Of a stretch of DNA of 36,032 nucleotides, positions 1 through 6,316 are shown in pieces. The stretch is from positions 1-36,032 of the forward strand of contig LCQF01000024.1 in the NCBI GenBank assembly GCA_001004005.1, given 5' to 3'. Position numbers and translations under genes: made by a program. The stretch's first letter is position 1. Every line of letters starts with the position of its first letter. Below the pieces are notes generated by a model. It was not told where the DNA came from and ran no database searches. It was given only the letters and a program-made list of their open reading frames with translations. This DNA is from Parcubacteria group bacterium GW2011_GWA2_49_9 (lineage in GTDB: Bacteria > Patescibacteriota > Minisyncoccia > Phycocordibacterales > UBA10002).

Positions 1-1689
1 CCCCGCCACGCCGAAGCGGCGTCCTTTTTCATACTCCCGAAGACTTCCAGCCTCACTATCGGAGAGGAGTTTTCCGTTGACCTAAAAATCAACGCGACGG
101 ACGAGTTTTTGAACGCGGGGCAGGCGACACTCCGCTTTCCGCCCGCTGTGTTGGAGCTTGAAAGCGCAGACAAAACAGGTTCCTCGTTTAATTTCTGGGT
201 TGAGGAGCCGTCCATTTCCAACGATGAGGGTACACTCACGTTTATCGGCGGTACTGCGCGGGGAATATCGGGAAGCTCGCTTCAGGTGCTTCGGCTGAAA
301 TTCAAAACGAAGGGAGCGGGGGCAGCCACGCTTTCCATTTCCGATGCTGTCATTACCGCGAGCGACGGAAAAGGCACCAACATTCTCGGGACGGTGGAGG
401 ACGCCAGTGTCAGAGTCGGCACGCAGATAGTGAAGTCAGAAGTCCCGAGCGAAACCACCGCGCCGAAGATAGAACCGCACGTCGTGACGAGACAGCCGGT
501 TGCTTCCACTAAACTCCCTCAAACTCCCTCGGTGACCGTGCCACTCTATCCCGACAGCGCTCGCTGGTATAACAAGCAAGGAGAAGTTATCGCGCTCTGG
601 GATATTCAAAATGACGTACATGCCGTCGCGGTCGTCCTTGACCATACGCCAGACGCGGTTCCTTCCGAAGCGGAAGCTGAATTGTCAAACGGAAAGACGT
701 TCGGCGTACTCACGGAGGGAATATGGTACGTCCATGTTCGTTTCAGAAATAATATCGGTTGGGGTAACGTAAGCCACTACCGCATCAACATTGATACGAC
801 CGCCCCGCTTCCTTTTGACGCCGTCATAGACTCGGGAGTGAGCGACAATCCTACCCCGATGGTCAGCTTCAGTACGGAAGACAGCCTGTCGGGTATCGGT
901 ATGTATCAGGTGTTTGTTGATGCCCAGCGGTTTTCCGAGACGGATAGCACATCTCTGACGCTTTCCGCGCTTCCTCCAGGCAGGCACACGTTGCGGGTGC
1001 GGGCGTCCGACAAGGCCGGTAACAGCACCGAGAGTGTGCTTCTCTTTGAAATCCTCCCGCTTGAAATGCCGGTAGTTAATTTCTATACGCCGACCATATC
1101 GCAAAGCGAGACCCTGTTCGTGTCCGGTACCGCGCTTCCCGAATCCGCAGTACTCTATGTCATTAAAAACGGCAAAGGCGGCGAGTTGATGAAAGGCGTT
1201 GTGAATTCGGATACGGGAGGACGCTGGGAGTTCCGAACCGCTGACCCGTTCAGTGTCTCCGGACGATATACCCTTTACGTAACCGCGGTGGATTCACGCG
1301 GAGCGCGGAGTTTCCCCACGCCGGACGCGACGTTCCGCGTCCGCGCACTTGTCCTCTTTTCCCTCGGTTCGGTTGATGTCGGCTGGTTTGAGACTTTGAT
1401 GCTTATTCTGGTGTGTGTCCTCGGTACGGGCGCGTGGCTTTATCGGAGTGAAACGGAACGGTACAAAACGCGTGGCACCTACGGCACGATTATTACGCGA
1501 GACGTCGTCAAATTCGCCGATATGCTGGATGAAAAACTCGGAGAAGTCCAGAAAGGCGTAACATCCCTAACCGACTCGTGCGCCACATCGCACAAACAGG
1601 AAATCGTTTTCCATCTGGATGCGATGACTGACGTAGTGGAACGGATGCGGAAATATTTAAGTCAGGAGGTAGGGAAGATGAAGAAATGA
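1..1689 (+). CDS. Cohesin-domain surface protein with C-terminal membrane anchor (5' partial)
   Basis: The reading frame is open from base 1, so the true start and probable signal peptide lie outside the window; the TTG at 109 is only the first possible start inside it. The first ~140 codons read as a cohesin-type beta-sandwich (motifs SLTIGEEFSVDLKINA, LRFPPAVLELES, GTNILG). A Pro/Thr linker follows, then two or three Ig/FN3-like repeats (IDTTAPLPFDAVIDSG and NFYTPTISQSETLFVSG start two of them). A transmembrane helix (WFETLMLILVCVLGTGAWL, codons ~425-445 of the 109-start frame) precedes a cytoplasmic tail of ~85 residues with a helical end. The family is common in CPR genomes as an extracellular adhesin-like protein; the ligand is unknown. 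The stop overlaps the next start by 4 bp (ATGA), so it is probably translationally coupled to the receiver gene downstream. Confidence 0.8.
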   Translation, partial: PRHAEAASFFILPKTSSLTIGEEFSVDLKINATDEFLNAGQATLRFPPAVLELESADKTGSSFNFWVEEPSISNDEGTLTFIGGTARGISGSSLQVLRLKFKTKGAGAATLSISDAVITASDGKGTNILGTVEDASVRVGTQIVKSEVPSETTAPKIEPHVVTRQPVASTKLPQTPSVTVPLYPDSARWYNKQGEVIALWDIQNDVHAVAVVLDHTPDAVPSEAEAELSNGKTFGVLTEGIWYVHVRFRNNIGWGNVSHYRINIDTTAPLPFDAVIDSGVSDNPTPMVSFSTEDSLSGIGMYQVFVDAQRFSETDSTSLTLSALPPGRHTLRVRASDKAGNSTESVLLFEILPLEMPVVNFYTPTISQSETLFVSGTALPESAVLYVIKNGKGGELMKGVVNSDTGGRWEFRTADPFSVSGRYTLYVTAVDSRGARSFPTPDATFRVRALVLFSLGSVDVGWFETLMLILVCVLGTGAWLYRSETERYKTRGTYGTIITRDVVKFADMLDEKLGEVQKGVTSLTDSCATSHKQEIVFHLDAMTDVVERMRKYLSQEVGKMKK

Positions 1690-2105
1690 TAGCAACCGAA
1701 ATGAAAAACAAGAAAGTACTATTGGTTACCGAGGATGAACCTTCGCTCCGTGGTGCGCTTCGCGACACGCTCCTCGGAGAGGGCTTTGTGGTGCTTGAGG
1801 CAGTGAACGGCGTGGAAGGCGTTAAGACCGCGCTCCGCGAGCGCCCCGACCTCATCCTTCTTGATATCCTGTTGCCAAAAATGGACGGAATAGCTATGAT
1901 GAAAACACTACGGGGGGAAAACGAGTGGGGGAAGAACGTTCCGATTATTTTGCTCACTAATGTAAGCCCCAATGATGAAAACATAAATAAAACAGTGGCG
2001 GAGAATGACCCCGCGTATTATCTGGTAAAAGCAACGACCTCTATCGGGGAGGTTGTTGAGAGAATTAAAGAACGGCTGTCGGATAAGACGAGTACCTCCG
2101 ACTAA
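1686..2105 (+). CDS. Single-domain response regulator (CheY-like receiver) 1
   Basis: A stand-alone receiver domain of 139 residues with no output domain. The acidic pair is E16/D17, the predicted phospho-acceptor is D60 in the LILLDILLPKMDG loop, and the conserved lysine lies in YYLVKA near the C-terminus. The ATG at 1686 overlaps the stop of the cohesin protein; an internal ATG at 1701 gives a more typical receiver N-terminus (MKNKKVLLV) and is an equally good start. An AGGAGG at 1665-1670 lies upstream. It probably works by phosphorylation-dependent protein contact, perhaps with the cytoplasmic tail of the upstream protein or with a distant kinase. It is a close paralogue of the next gene. 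Confidence 0.85.
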   Translation: MIATEMKNKKVLLVTEDEPSLRGALRDTLLGEGFVVLEAVNGVEGVKTALRERPDLILLDILLPKMDGIAMMKTLRGENEWGKNVPIILLTNVSPNDENINKTVAENDPAYYLVKATTSIGEVVERIKERLSDKTSTSD

Positions 2106-2115
2106 ATTGCATGAT

Positions 2116-2487
2116 ATGAGAAAAGCAAAACAAATTCTTTTGGTGGAAGAAAATGCTCTGTTGCGCGGCACGCTTCGCGACGCTCTTTCCGGGGAAGGTG
2201 TTACCGTGCTTGAAGCGGAAAACGGGGAAGAAGGACTTCGCGTTTCATTGCGCGAGCACCCGGACCTTATCTTGCTGGATATACTGATGCCGAAAATGAG
2301 CGGTATAGAAATGGCGAAGCGGTTGCGGGAAGACCTCTGGGGCAAAACCGCGAAAATCATCATTCTTTCCAATTCGACCGACGCGGAAAAGGTGGAACAG
2401 GCGGTGGAATGTGACATCTTCACCTATCTCGTTAAGTCCGATATCGGAATAGACAACCTGCTTAAAAAAGTCAGGGAAACGATATAA
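2116..2487 (+). CDS. Single-domain response regulator (CheY-like receiver) 2
   Basis: A second stand-alone receiver, 123 residues from the ATG at 2116; longer forms starting at 2053 would overlap the previous gene and add non-homologous residues. The acidic pair is E11/E12, the phospho-acceptor is D55 in LILLDILMPKMSG, and the lysine is in YLVKSD. It shares many stretches with receiver 1 (LRDALSGEG, EHPDLILLDIL), so the two arose by tandem duplication. No kinase is next to them; the PAS histidine kinase at 6317 is the nearest candidate partner, but it already has its own OmpR-type regulator. Confidence 0.85.
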   Translation: MRKAKQILLVEENALLRGTLRDALSGEGVTVLEAENGEEGLRVSLREHPDLILLDILMPKMSGIEMAKRLREDLWGKTAKIIILSNSTDAEKVEQAVECDIFTYLVKSDIGIDNLLKKVRETI

Positions 2488-2577
2488 CATTCCTTGGTGG
2501 TGTTCGCGACAAGCCAATTTCCTTCAGGTATGGTAGACTAAAGGGGTTATAATTTTTAGCAACATAAAATCATACGT

Positions 2578-2832
2578 ATGGCAAAAGAGAACTCTGCGTT
2601 TATGAAGCCACTCAATGTGAGTGCGGACCTCGCGGTCGTTGTCGGAAAGGGCCCTATGCCTCGCTCCGAGGTAGTGAAGAAGCTCTGGGTATACATCAAG
2701 GGCAAGAATCTTCAGGACCCTACGAATAAGCGCAATATCAAGGCGGATGCGGCACTCAAGAAGGTTTTCGGAGGTAAGGATGTCGTCAATATGTTTGAGA
2801 TGACCAAACTTGTTTCGGTACACCTTTCATAA
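2578..2832 (+). CDS. SWIB/MDM2-domain protein
   Basis: An 84-residue protein made almost entirely of one SWIB domain: FMKPLNVSADLAVVVGKGPM, then PRSEVVKKLWVYIKGKNLQD, then a C-terminal VVNMFEMTKLVSVHL. SWIB domains occur as small stand-alone proteins in chlamydiae and CPR bacteria, where they are thought to bind DNA or chromatin-like proteins; the bacterial role is not established. It has a TATAAT-like box at 2548-2553 about 25 bp before the start. A strong hairpin (2842-2877) follows the stop, so it is probably monocistronic. Confidence 0.88.
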   Translation: MAKENSAFMKPLNVSADLAVVVGKGPMPRSEVVKKLWVYIKGKNLQDPTNKRNIKADAALKKVFGGKDVVNMFEMTKLVSVHLS

Positions 2833-2841
2833 GAAGAAGCC

Positions 2842-2877
2842 CCGACGCTTTGGCCGGGGAGCCGACCAAAGCGTCGG
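2842..2877. terminator. Hairpin after SWIB gene (no T tract)
   Basis: A 12-bp perfect inverted repeat (CCGACGCTTTGG / CCAAAGCGTCGG) with a 12-nt loop directly after the SWIB stop. It lacks a run of T, so it may be a weak terminator or a 3'-end stabilising structure; a classical terminator follows at 2916. Confidence 0.5.
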
Positions 2878-2915
2878 CTTAGAAAGTGAAAAGTGGAAAG
2901 TTCAAAGCTGAAAGT

Positions 2916-2944
2916 AAAAGCCGCCCCCGAACGGGGCGGCTTTT
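2916..2944 (+). terminator. Intrinsic terminator
   Basis: AAAA-GCCGCCCC, loop CGAAC, GGGGCGGC-TTTT. An 8-bp GC stem flanked by A and T tracts, so it can work in both directions. It separates the SWIB gene from the oxidoreductase. Confidence 0.8.
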
Positions 2945-2983
2945 ATGTTTTGAGAAACAACCGGAAAGGTGTAGAGTTTTGGT

Positions 2984-3829
2984 ATGAAAAGAATTGGCGT
3001 CATTGGAACGGGAATTATGGGAAGTGGCATCGTAGCCAACTATTTGAAAAAGGGCTATCAGGTCTTTATTTGGAATAGGACAAAGAAGAATGCCACGAAA
3101 CTGGTAAAGCAAGGGGCGGTTTTCGAGAAGACACCGCGTGAAGTGGCGAAAAAGTCCGATGTTGTTTTTGAGGTAACCGGCAATGACGAATCGTCAAGAG
3201 CGGTTTGGCTCGGCGAAAGTGGAATACTTGCCGGTGCCCAGGCTAATGCAGTACTGATTACTTGCGCCACTCTCTCTGTGAAGTGGGTGGATGAGCTTGC
3301 TATGTGTTGTGCGAAAAAACGGTATACTTTTTTTGATATGCCAATGACGGGCAGTCGAGTCGGTGCGGAGAGCGGTAAGCTGACCTTTCTTGTTGGCGGT
3401 GATGAAGAGAAACTTAAGGGTTTGAAGACAGACCTTATGGCCGTGAGCGAAAGGCAAATACGGTTCGGAGAGGCAGGTTCAGGTACTCGCTATAAACTAC
3501 TTCTCAATATGCTTGCTGCAATTCACATCGTCGGGCTGGGGGAAGCGCTAAAAATAGCGGAAAAGTCTGGAATGGATATTAAAAAAGTGGGAGATGCGCT
3601 TGCGGAAAAGCCGGGAGGAATCACCACGAATCTTGCCTGGCGTGATTATCAAAAAGCTCCAAACCCGATTAATTTTTCGGTTGAGTGGATTACTAAAGAC
3701 CTGACCTACGCCAAAAAGTTTGGGCAAGGCATTTCGCTTCCGCTTCTTGATGACGTGTTGGTTGAGTATAAAATGGCAATCAAAAAAGGGTTAACTGCGG
3801 AGGATTGGACGGTGGTGAACAGGGACTGA
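2984..3829 (+). CDS. 3-hydroxyisobutyrate dehydrogenase-like NAD(P)-dependent oxidoreductase
   Basis: A 281-residue member of the beta-hydroxyacid dehydrogenase family. The N-terminal Rossmann motif is GVIGTGIMGSGIV (residues 5-17). The substrate-binding signature is DMPMTGSRVGAESGKL (from 118), and the catalytic lysine is K171 in GSGTRYKLLLNML, with N175 at the second conserved position. The C-terminal all-helical domain (GLGEALKIAEKSGMD onwards) is complete, so the enzyme is full length. The family reduces or oxidises small beta-hydroxy acids such as 3-hydroxyisobutyrate, tartronate semialdehyde or glyoxylate/succinic semialdehyde; the substrate cannot be told here. It stands alone, with no pathway genes nearby. 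Confidence 0.88.
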   Translation: MKRIGVIGTGIMGSGIVANYLKKGYQVFIWNRTKKNATKLVKQGAVFEKTPREVAKKSDVVFEVTGNDESSRAVWLGESGILAGAQANAVLITCATLSVKWVDELAMCCAKKRYTFFDMPMTGSRVGAESGKLTFLVGGDEEKLKGLKTDLMAVSERQIRFGEAGSGTRYKLLLNMLAAIHIVGLGEALKIAEKSGMDIKKVGDALAEKPGGITTNLAWRDYQKAPNPINFSVEWITKDLTYAKKFGQGISLPLLDDVLVEYKMAIKKGLTAEDWTVVNRD

Positions 3830-3904
3830 TATCAGAACTATCTCTTTCGTTGCAAAAAGTGTAGACTGGCGATATCAGAGTCTTTACTACTAGGAATGAC
3901 ATAT

Positions 3905-4339
3905 ATGTACGATAACCATGGACAAGGCGGGTATAAGGGAGGCAATGATAAGAAGCAGTTTGGCGGACCGAAACAATTATTTTCGGCTATTTGCGCCGAT
4001 TGCCGGAAGCCGTGTCAAGTGCCGTTTCGGCCGAGCGGCGACAAGCCGATTTACTGCAAAGACTGTTTTATGAAGCGAAAGGAGAAGACAGCAGGGGATA
4101 CATGGCGTTCGGATGCGCCGCAGAGTGGTTCACCGAAGCAGAATTCGACTCCCGCCAAACCCCAACCATCTTCCGGAGGAGTACAACTTGTTGATTTGAA
4201 GCGCCAAATGGATGTGATGAGTGAGAAGTTGGACGCGTTACTTCAAAAGCTGGAAGGAGTGGGGACAAAAGCGAAAAAATCCGCCGCTAAGAAAACTCCA
4301 GTGAAGAAAGAGAAGAAGGTGGGGAAGGGGAAGAAATAA
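3905..4339 (+). CDS. CxxC-x17-CxxC zinc-ribbon protein with basic tail
   Basis: A small protein with the CPR-typical ribbon CADCRKPCQVPF...YCKDCF: two CxxC pairs separated by exactly 17 residues, expected to bind one zinc ion. A glycine-rich N-terminus, a helical stretch (VDLKRQMDVMSEKLDALLQ) and a Lys-rich tail (AKKSAAKKTPVKKEKK) suggest nucleic-acid binding, possibly ribosome- or DNA-associated. An ATG at 3896 would add MTY, but AGGA at 3892-3895 is 9 nt before the ATG at 3905, so I prefer 3905. Function is not known for the family. A bidirectional terminator follows at 4412. Confidence 0.82.
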   Translation: MYDNHGQGGYKGGNDKKQFGGPKQLFSAICADCRKPCQVPFRPSGDKPIYCKDCFMKRKEKTAGDTWRSDAPQSGSPKQNSTPAKPQPSSGGVQLVDLKRQMDVMSEKLDALLQKLEGVGTKAKKSAAKKTPVKKEKKVGKGKK

Positions 4340-4374
4340 AGTACAGTAGCTACTAAGAACTACCACCCCTCCAG

Positions 4375-4397
4375 TCCCCTCCTTTCCAAGGAGGGGA
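4375..4397. repeat. Short palindromic repeat (CCCCTCCTT family)
   Basis: TCCCCTCCTT, loop TCC, AAGGAGGGGA: a 10-bp perfect inverted repeat. Similar C-rich/G-rich palindromes recur at 16230-16270, 21353-21401, 22185-22210, 23545-23555, 24363-24375 and 28392-28410, so this is one copy of a dispersed repeat family. Confidence 0.6.
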
Positions 4398-4411
4398 GGA
4401 AGAGAAAAGCA

Positions 4412-4444
4412 AAAACCGTCCCGATATAACATCGGGACGGTTTT
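4412..4444. terminator. Bidirectional intrinsic terminator
   Basis: AAAACCGTCCCGAT, loop ATAAC, ATCGGGACGGTTTT: a 14-bp perfect stem with A and T tracts on either side. It lies between the converging zinc-ribbon gene (+) and the small membrane protein gene (-) and can stop transcription from both. Confidence 0.85.
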
Positions 4445-4459
4445 GCGTCTACATAGTTA

Positions 4460-4849
4460 CTACAGCCCTGCTTTCTTAGCGACCCGTCCGGCGCTTGCCG
4501 AAACATCGCGCTTGGCGCTCTTTACCGAATGACTAAGACTCTTCCAGTGCTTTTTCAAGTCCTCCGCGAGAGCGCTTATTTCCCGTTCGCCCGCCTTCTT
4601 ACCCCTTGTGTATTCGGCAGCCACGGAATCTACAATCTCATGATATACCGATTCGCTAACGTCTTTTGCTTTCTCAAGCCTTTCCACGACATCACCCTTC
4701 ATCTTGATGGCCCAGGCCTTGGCGTGAGTCCGATGTGCTTTTCCGTCCGGTCCCAAGAAATAATAGCTTGCCGCGAGTCCGGCGATACTGGCTCCGATAA
4801 TTCCAAGCTTCACCGCTGTGGAACTTCCCTGTGCTGTTTTCTTTTGCAT
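4460..4849 (-). CDS. Small membrane protein with long charged helix
   Basis: 129 residues from the ATG at 4849; a TTG at 4858 would add MYT only. One transmembrane helix (VKLGIIGASIAGLAASYYFL) lies near the N-terminus, followed by ~100 residues rich in Lys, Glu and Ala that should be helical (KMKGDVVERLEKAKDVSES, EISALAEDLKKHWKSL). The architecture resembles YtxH-like stress proteins, but I do not recognise the family with certainty. It lies 112 bp downstream of the sigma-factor gene on the same strand and may be co-transcribed. It has no zinc-binding anti-sigma motif (HxxxCxxC), so an anti-sigma role is possible but unsupported. Confidence 0.72.
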   Translation of the reverse strand: MQKKTAQGSSTAVKLGIIGASIAGLAASYYFLGPDGKAHRTHAKAWAIKMKGDVVERLEKAKDVSESVYHEIVDSVAAEYTRGKKAGEREISALAEDLKKHWKSLSHSVKSAKRDVSASAGRVAKKAGL

Positions 4850-4961
4850 AGTGTACAAATGATAGAAGATTATTAATACCTACTCTTTTCCCGTTTCGTA
4901 TTCTTTTTTCCACTCATCTTTCGGAAAGAGGGAAGAGGGAAGAGAAGGCAACATACCATAC

Positions 4962-5474
4962 TTACGCGTGATTATGGAGAAGTTTGAGCTTAGCCAGTCC
5001 GCGATGCACCTGTACGGCCACAGTGTTTCTTGACTGTCCTGTGACCAGTGACATTTCACCAAGCGAAAGGTCTTGCACGTATCGCATACGCATCACCCGT
5101 TGATAGGTGAGAGGAAGTCGCTCAATGAGAAGTACTGCCGCCTTTCCGTCCAAAACGTTTAAAAAACGATTTGAATCAACGGCAACCGGCTCAAAACCCT
5201 TCTCAACGAGAACGTCAAGCGAGGTTGTTGTATGCTTCCGATATTGGTCCACGATAAGGTGGTTGAGAATATGATACAAAAATGCCTTCATAACTTCAAT
5301 CCTTCCGCCTTTTACGAGATACTTCCACGTCTTCAGAAATGTGTCCTGTACCAAGTCTTCGCCGGTGGAGTGGTCGTGCACCTTATAGAACGCGTATGCA
5401 GTAAGGCCCTTTCCGTAGTCGCTGTGTGCTACTGTAAGGATTCTTCTCTGTTCCAACTCCTGTGTTTGGGTCAT
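4962..5474 (-). CDS. ECF-type RNA polymerase sigma factor (sigma-70 family)
   Basis: 170 residues with only sigma regions 2 and 4, as in group 4 (ECF) sigma factors. Region 2 includes YAFYKVHDHSTGEDLVQDTF and LKTWKYL (about 25-52), with the usual D-LVQDTFLK signature. Region 4 is LPLTYQRVMRMRYVQDLSLG (from ~120) plus the recognition-helix segment TGQSRNTVAVQVHRGLAKLK. There is no region 1.1 or 3, and no C-terminal extension. The promoter region contains two overlapping signals: a sigma-70-type TTGACT-N17-TAGTAT and a GTAAT-N16-CGTT copy of the motif found before eight downstream positions. I infer autoregulation and control of the array at 8097-14866. No classical anti-sigma gene is adjacent. 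Confidence 0.9.
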   Translation of the reverse strand: MTQTQELEQRRILTVAHSDYGKGLTAYAFYKVHDHSTGEDLVQDTFLKTWKYLVKGGRIEVMKAFLYHILNHLIVDQYRKHTTTSLDVLVEKGFEPVAVDSNRFLNVLDGKAAVLLIERLPLTYQRVMRMRYVQDLSLGEMSLVTGQSRNTVAVQVHRGLAKLKLLHNHA

Positions 5475-5492
5475 TAAGATATTATTAAAATT

Positions 5493-5517
5493 AACGTAGA
5501 TTTAATGATACTATTAC
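5493..5517 (-). promoter_or_regulatory. Candidate ECF promoter of the sigma gene (autoregulation)
   Basis: Read on the minus strand: GGTAAT, 16 nt, CGTTAA, ending 19 nt before the ATG at 5474. It matches the GTAAT-N16-CGGC motif of the downstream array in the -35 half and spacing; the -10 half differs (CGTT). Confidence 0.6.
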
Positions 5518-5536
5518 CCTATGCAATTAAAGTCAA
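5508..5536 (-). promoter_or_regulatory. Candidate housekeeping promoter of the sigma gene
   Basis: Minus strand TTGACT, 17-nt spacer, TAGTAT: a good sigma-70-type promoter. It overlaps the ECF-type motif, so basal and autoregulated transcription could compete or add at the same site. Confidence 0.6.
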
Positions 5537-5597
5537 TTAACTATAATCATTACAACACATAATCGGGGAATTACTTTAATACAGAATTAACAATACC

Positions 5598-5626
5598 TTG
5601 CATTTTGTAGCCATAAGTGCTATACA
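5598..5626 (+). promoter_or_regulatory. Candidate housekeeping promoter of the response regulator/kinase operon
   Basis: TTGCAT, 17-nt spacer, TATACA, ending 9 nt before the ATG at 5636. This implies a nearly leaderless transcript. It sits in an AT-rich divergent intergenic region shared with the sigma gene. Confidence 0.6.
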
Positions 5627-5635
5627 TAACAGTGT

Positions 5636-6304
5636 ATGCCAATCTTAATCATTGAGGATGAGAAAAAACTGGTAGACATATTGAAACGTGCGCTTAAAGG
5701 CGAGCGCTATTCCGTTGATGTCGCCTATGATGGGGAGACAGGTTTGGAAAAGGGTATGAAGAATACATACAGTATGATTATTCTTGATATTATGCTTCCC
5801 AAGAAAGATGGTTTTGCCGTGTGCAAGGAATTACGAGCACGCCAGATTCATACTCCTATTATTATGCTTACCGCTAGAGGAAGCACCGAAGACCGTGTAC
5901 TCGGTCTTGACGCGGGTGCTGATGACTATCTTATAAAGCCATTTGGCATCAATGAGCTTTTTGCTCGGATCCGTGCCGTCTTACGTCGCCGAAAAACAAC
6001 CGATGCGAATATCATCAAAGTTGCGGATTTACTACTGGATAAAAAGAAACACGAGGTGACCCGTGCCGGTAACGTTATTTCGCTTACGCCAAAAGAGTAT
6101 AAGCTCTTGGATATACTTCTCTCTAGCCACGGGGAGGCGATTACCAGACGCAAACTTATTGACCACGCATGGGGGCCGGATTTCAGAGAGTCCAATAATG
6201 AATTAAACGTGCATATTGCTTATTTGCGCACAAAAATAGGAAAAGGAGGCGCGAAAGCTTTGGTTCATACCATACGCGGTGTCGGATTTGTGTTGAAGGA
6301 ATAG
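5636..6304 (+). CDS. OmpR/PhoB-family response regulator
   Basis: 222 residues: receiver domain (1-~118) with acidic E7/D8, phospho-acceptor D51 in IILDIMLPKKDG, and the conserved lysine in YLIKPF; then a winged-helix DNA-binding domain (about 125-222) ending ALVHTIRGVGFVL, the typical OmpR C-terminal hairpin. The recognition region includes ESNNELNVHIAYLRTKIG. It is full length. The histidine kinase gene starts 12 bp after its stop, so the two form a two-component system. Its targets are not evident from the window. Confidence 0.92.
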   Translation: MPILIIEDEKKLVDILKRALKGERYSVDVAYDGETGLEKGMKNTYSMIILDIMLPKKDGFAVCKELRARQIHTPIIMLTARGSTEDRVLGLDAGADDYLIKPFGINELFARIRAVLRRRKTTDANIIKVADLLLDKKKHEVTRAGNVISLTPKEYKLLDILLSSHGEAITRRKLIDHAWGPDFRESNNELNVHIAYLRTKIGKGGAKALVHTIRGVGFVLKE

Positions 6305-6316
6305 TCACCATCTAAT

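Noticed and set aside
685-1104. Minus-strand open frame inside the cohesin gene
   Set aside because: It is a shadow of a strongly supported gene on the other strand.
4880-5062. Minus-strand open frame overlapping the end of the sigma gene
   Set aside because: It overlaps sigma region 4 in another frame; composition is not protein-like and no ribosome binding site was seen.
5543-5567. An ECF-type promoter before the two-component operon (ATAAT-N16-CGGG)
   Set aside because: Two of nine positions differ, and a good sigma-70-type promoter lies closer to the start.
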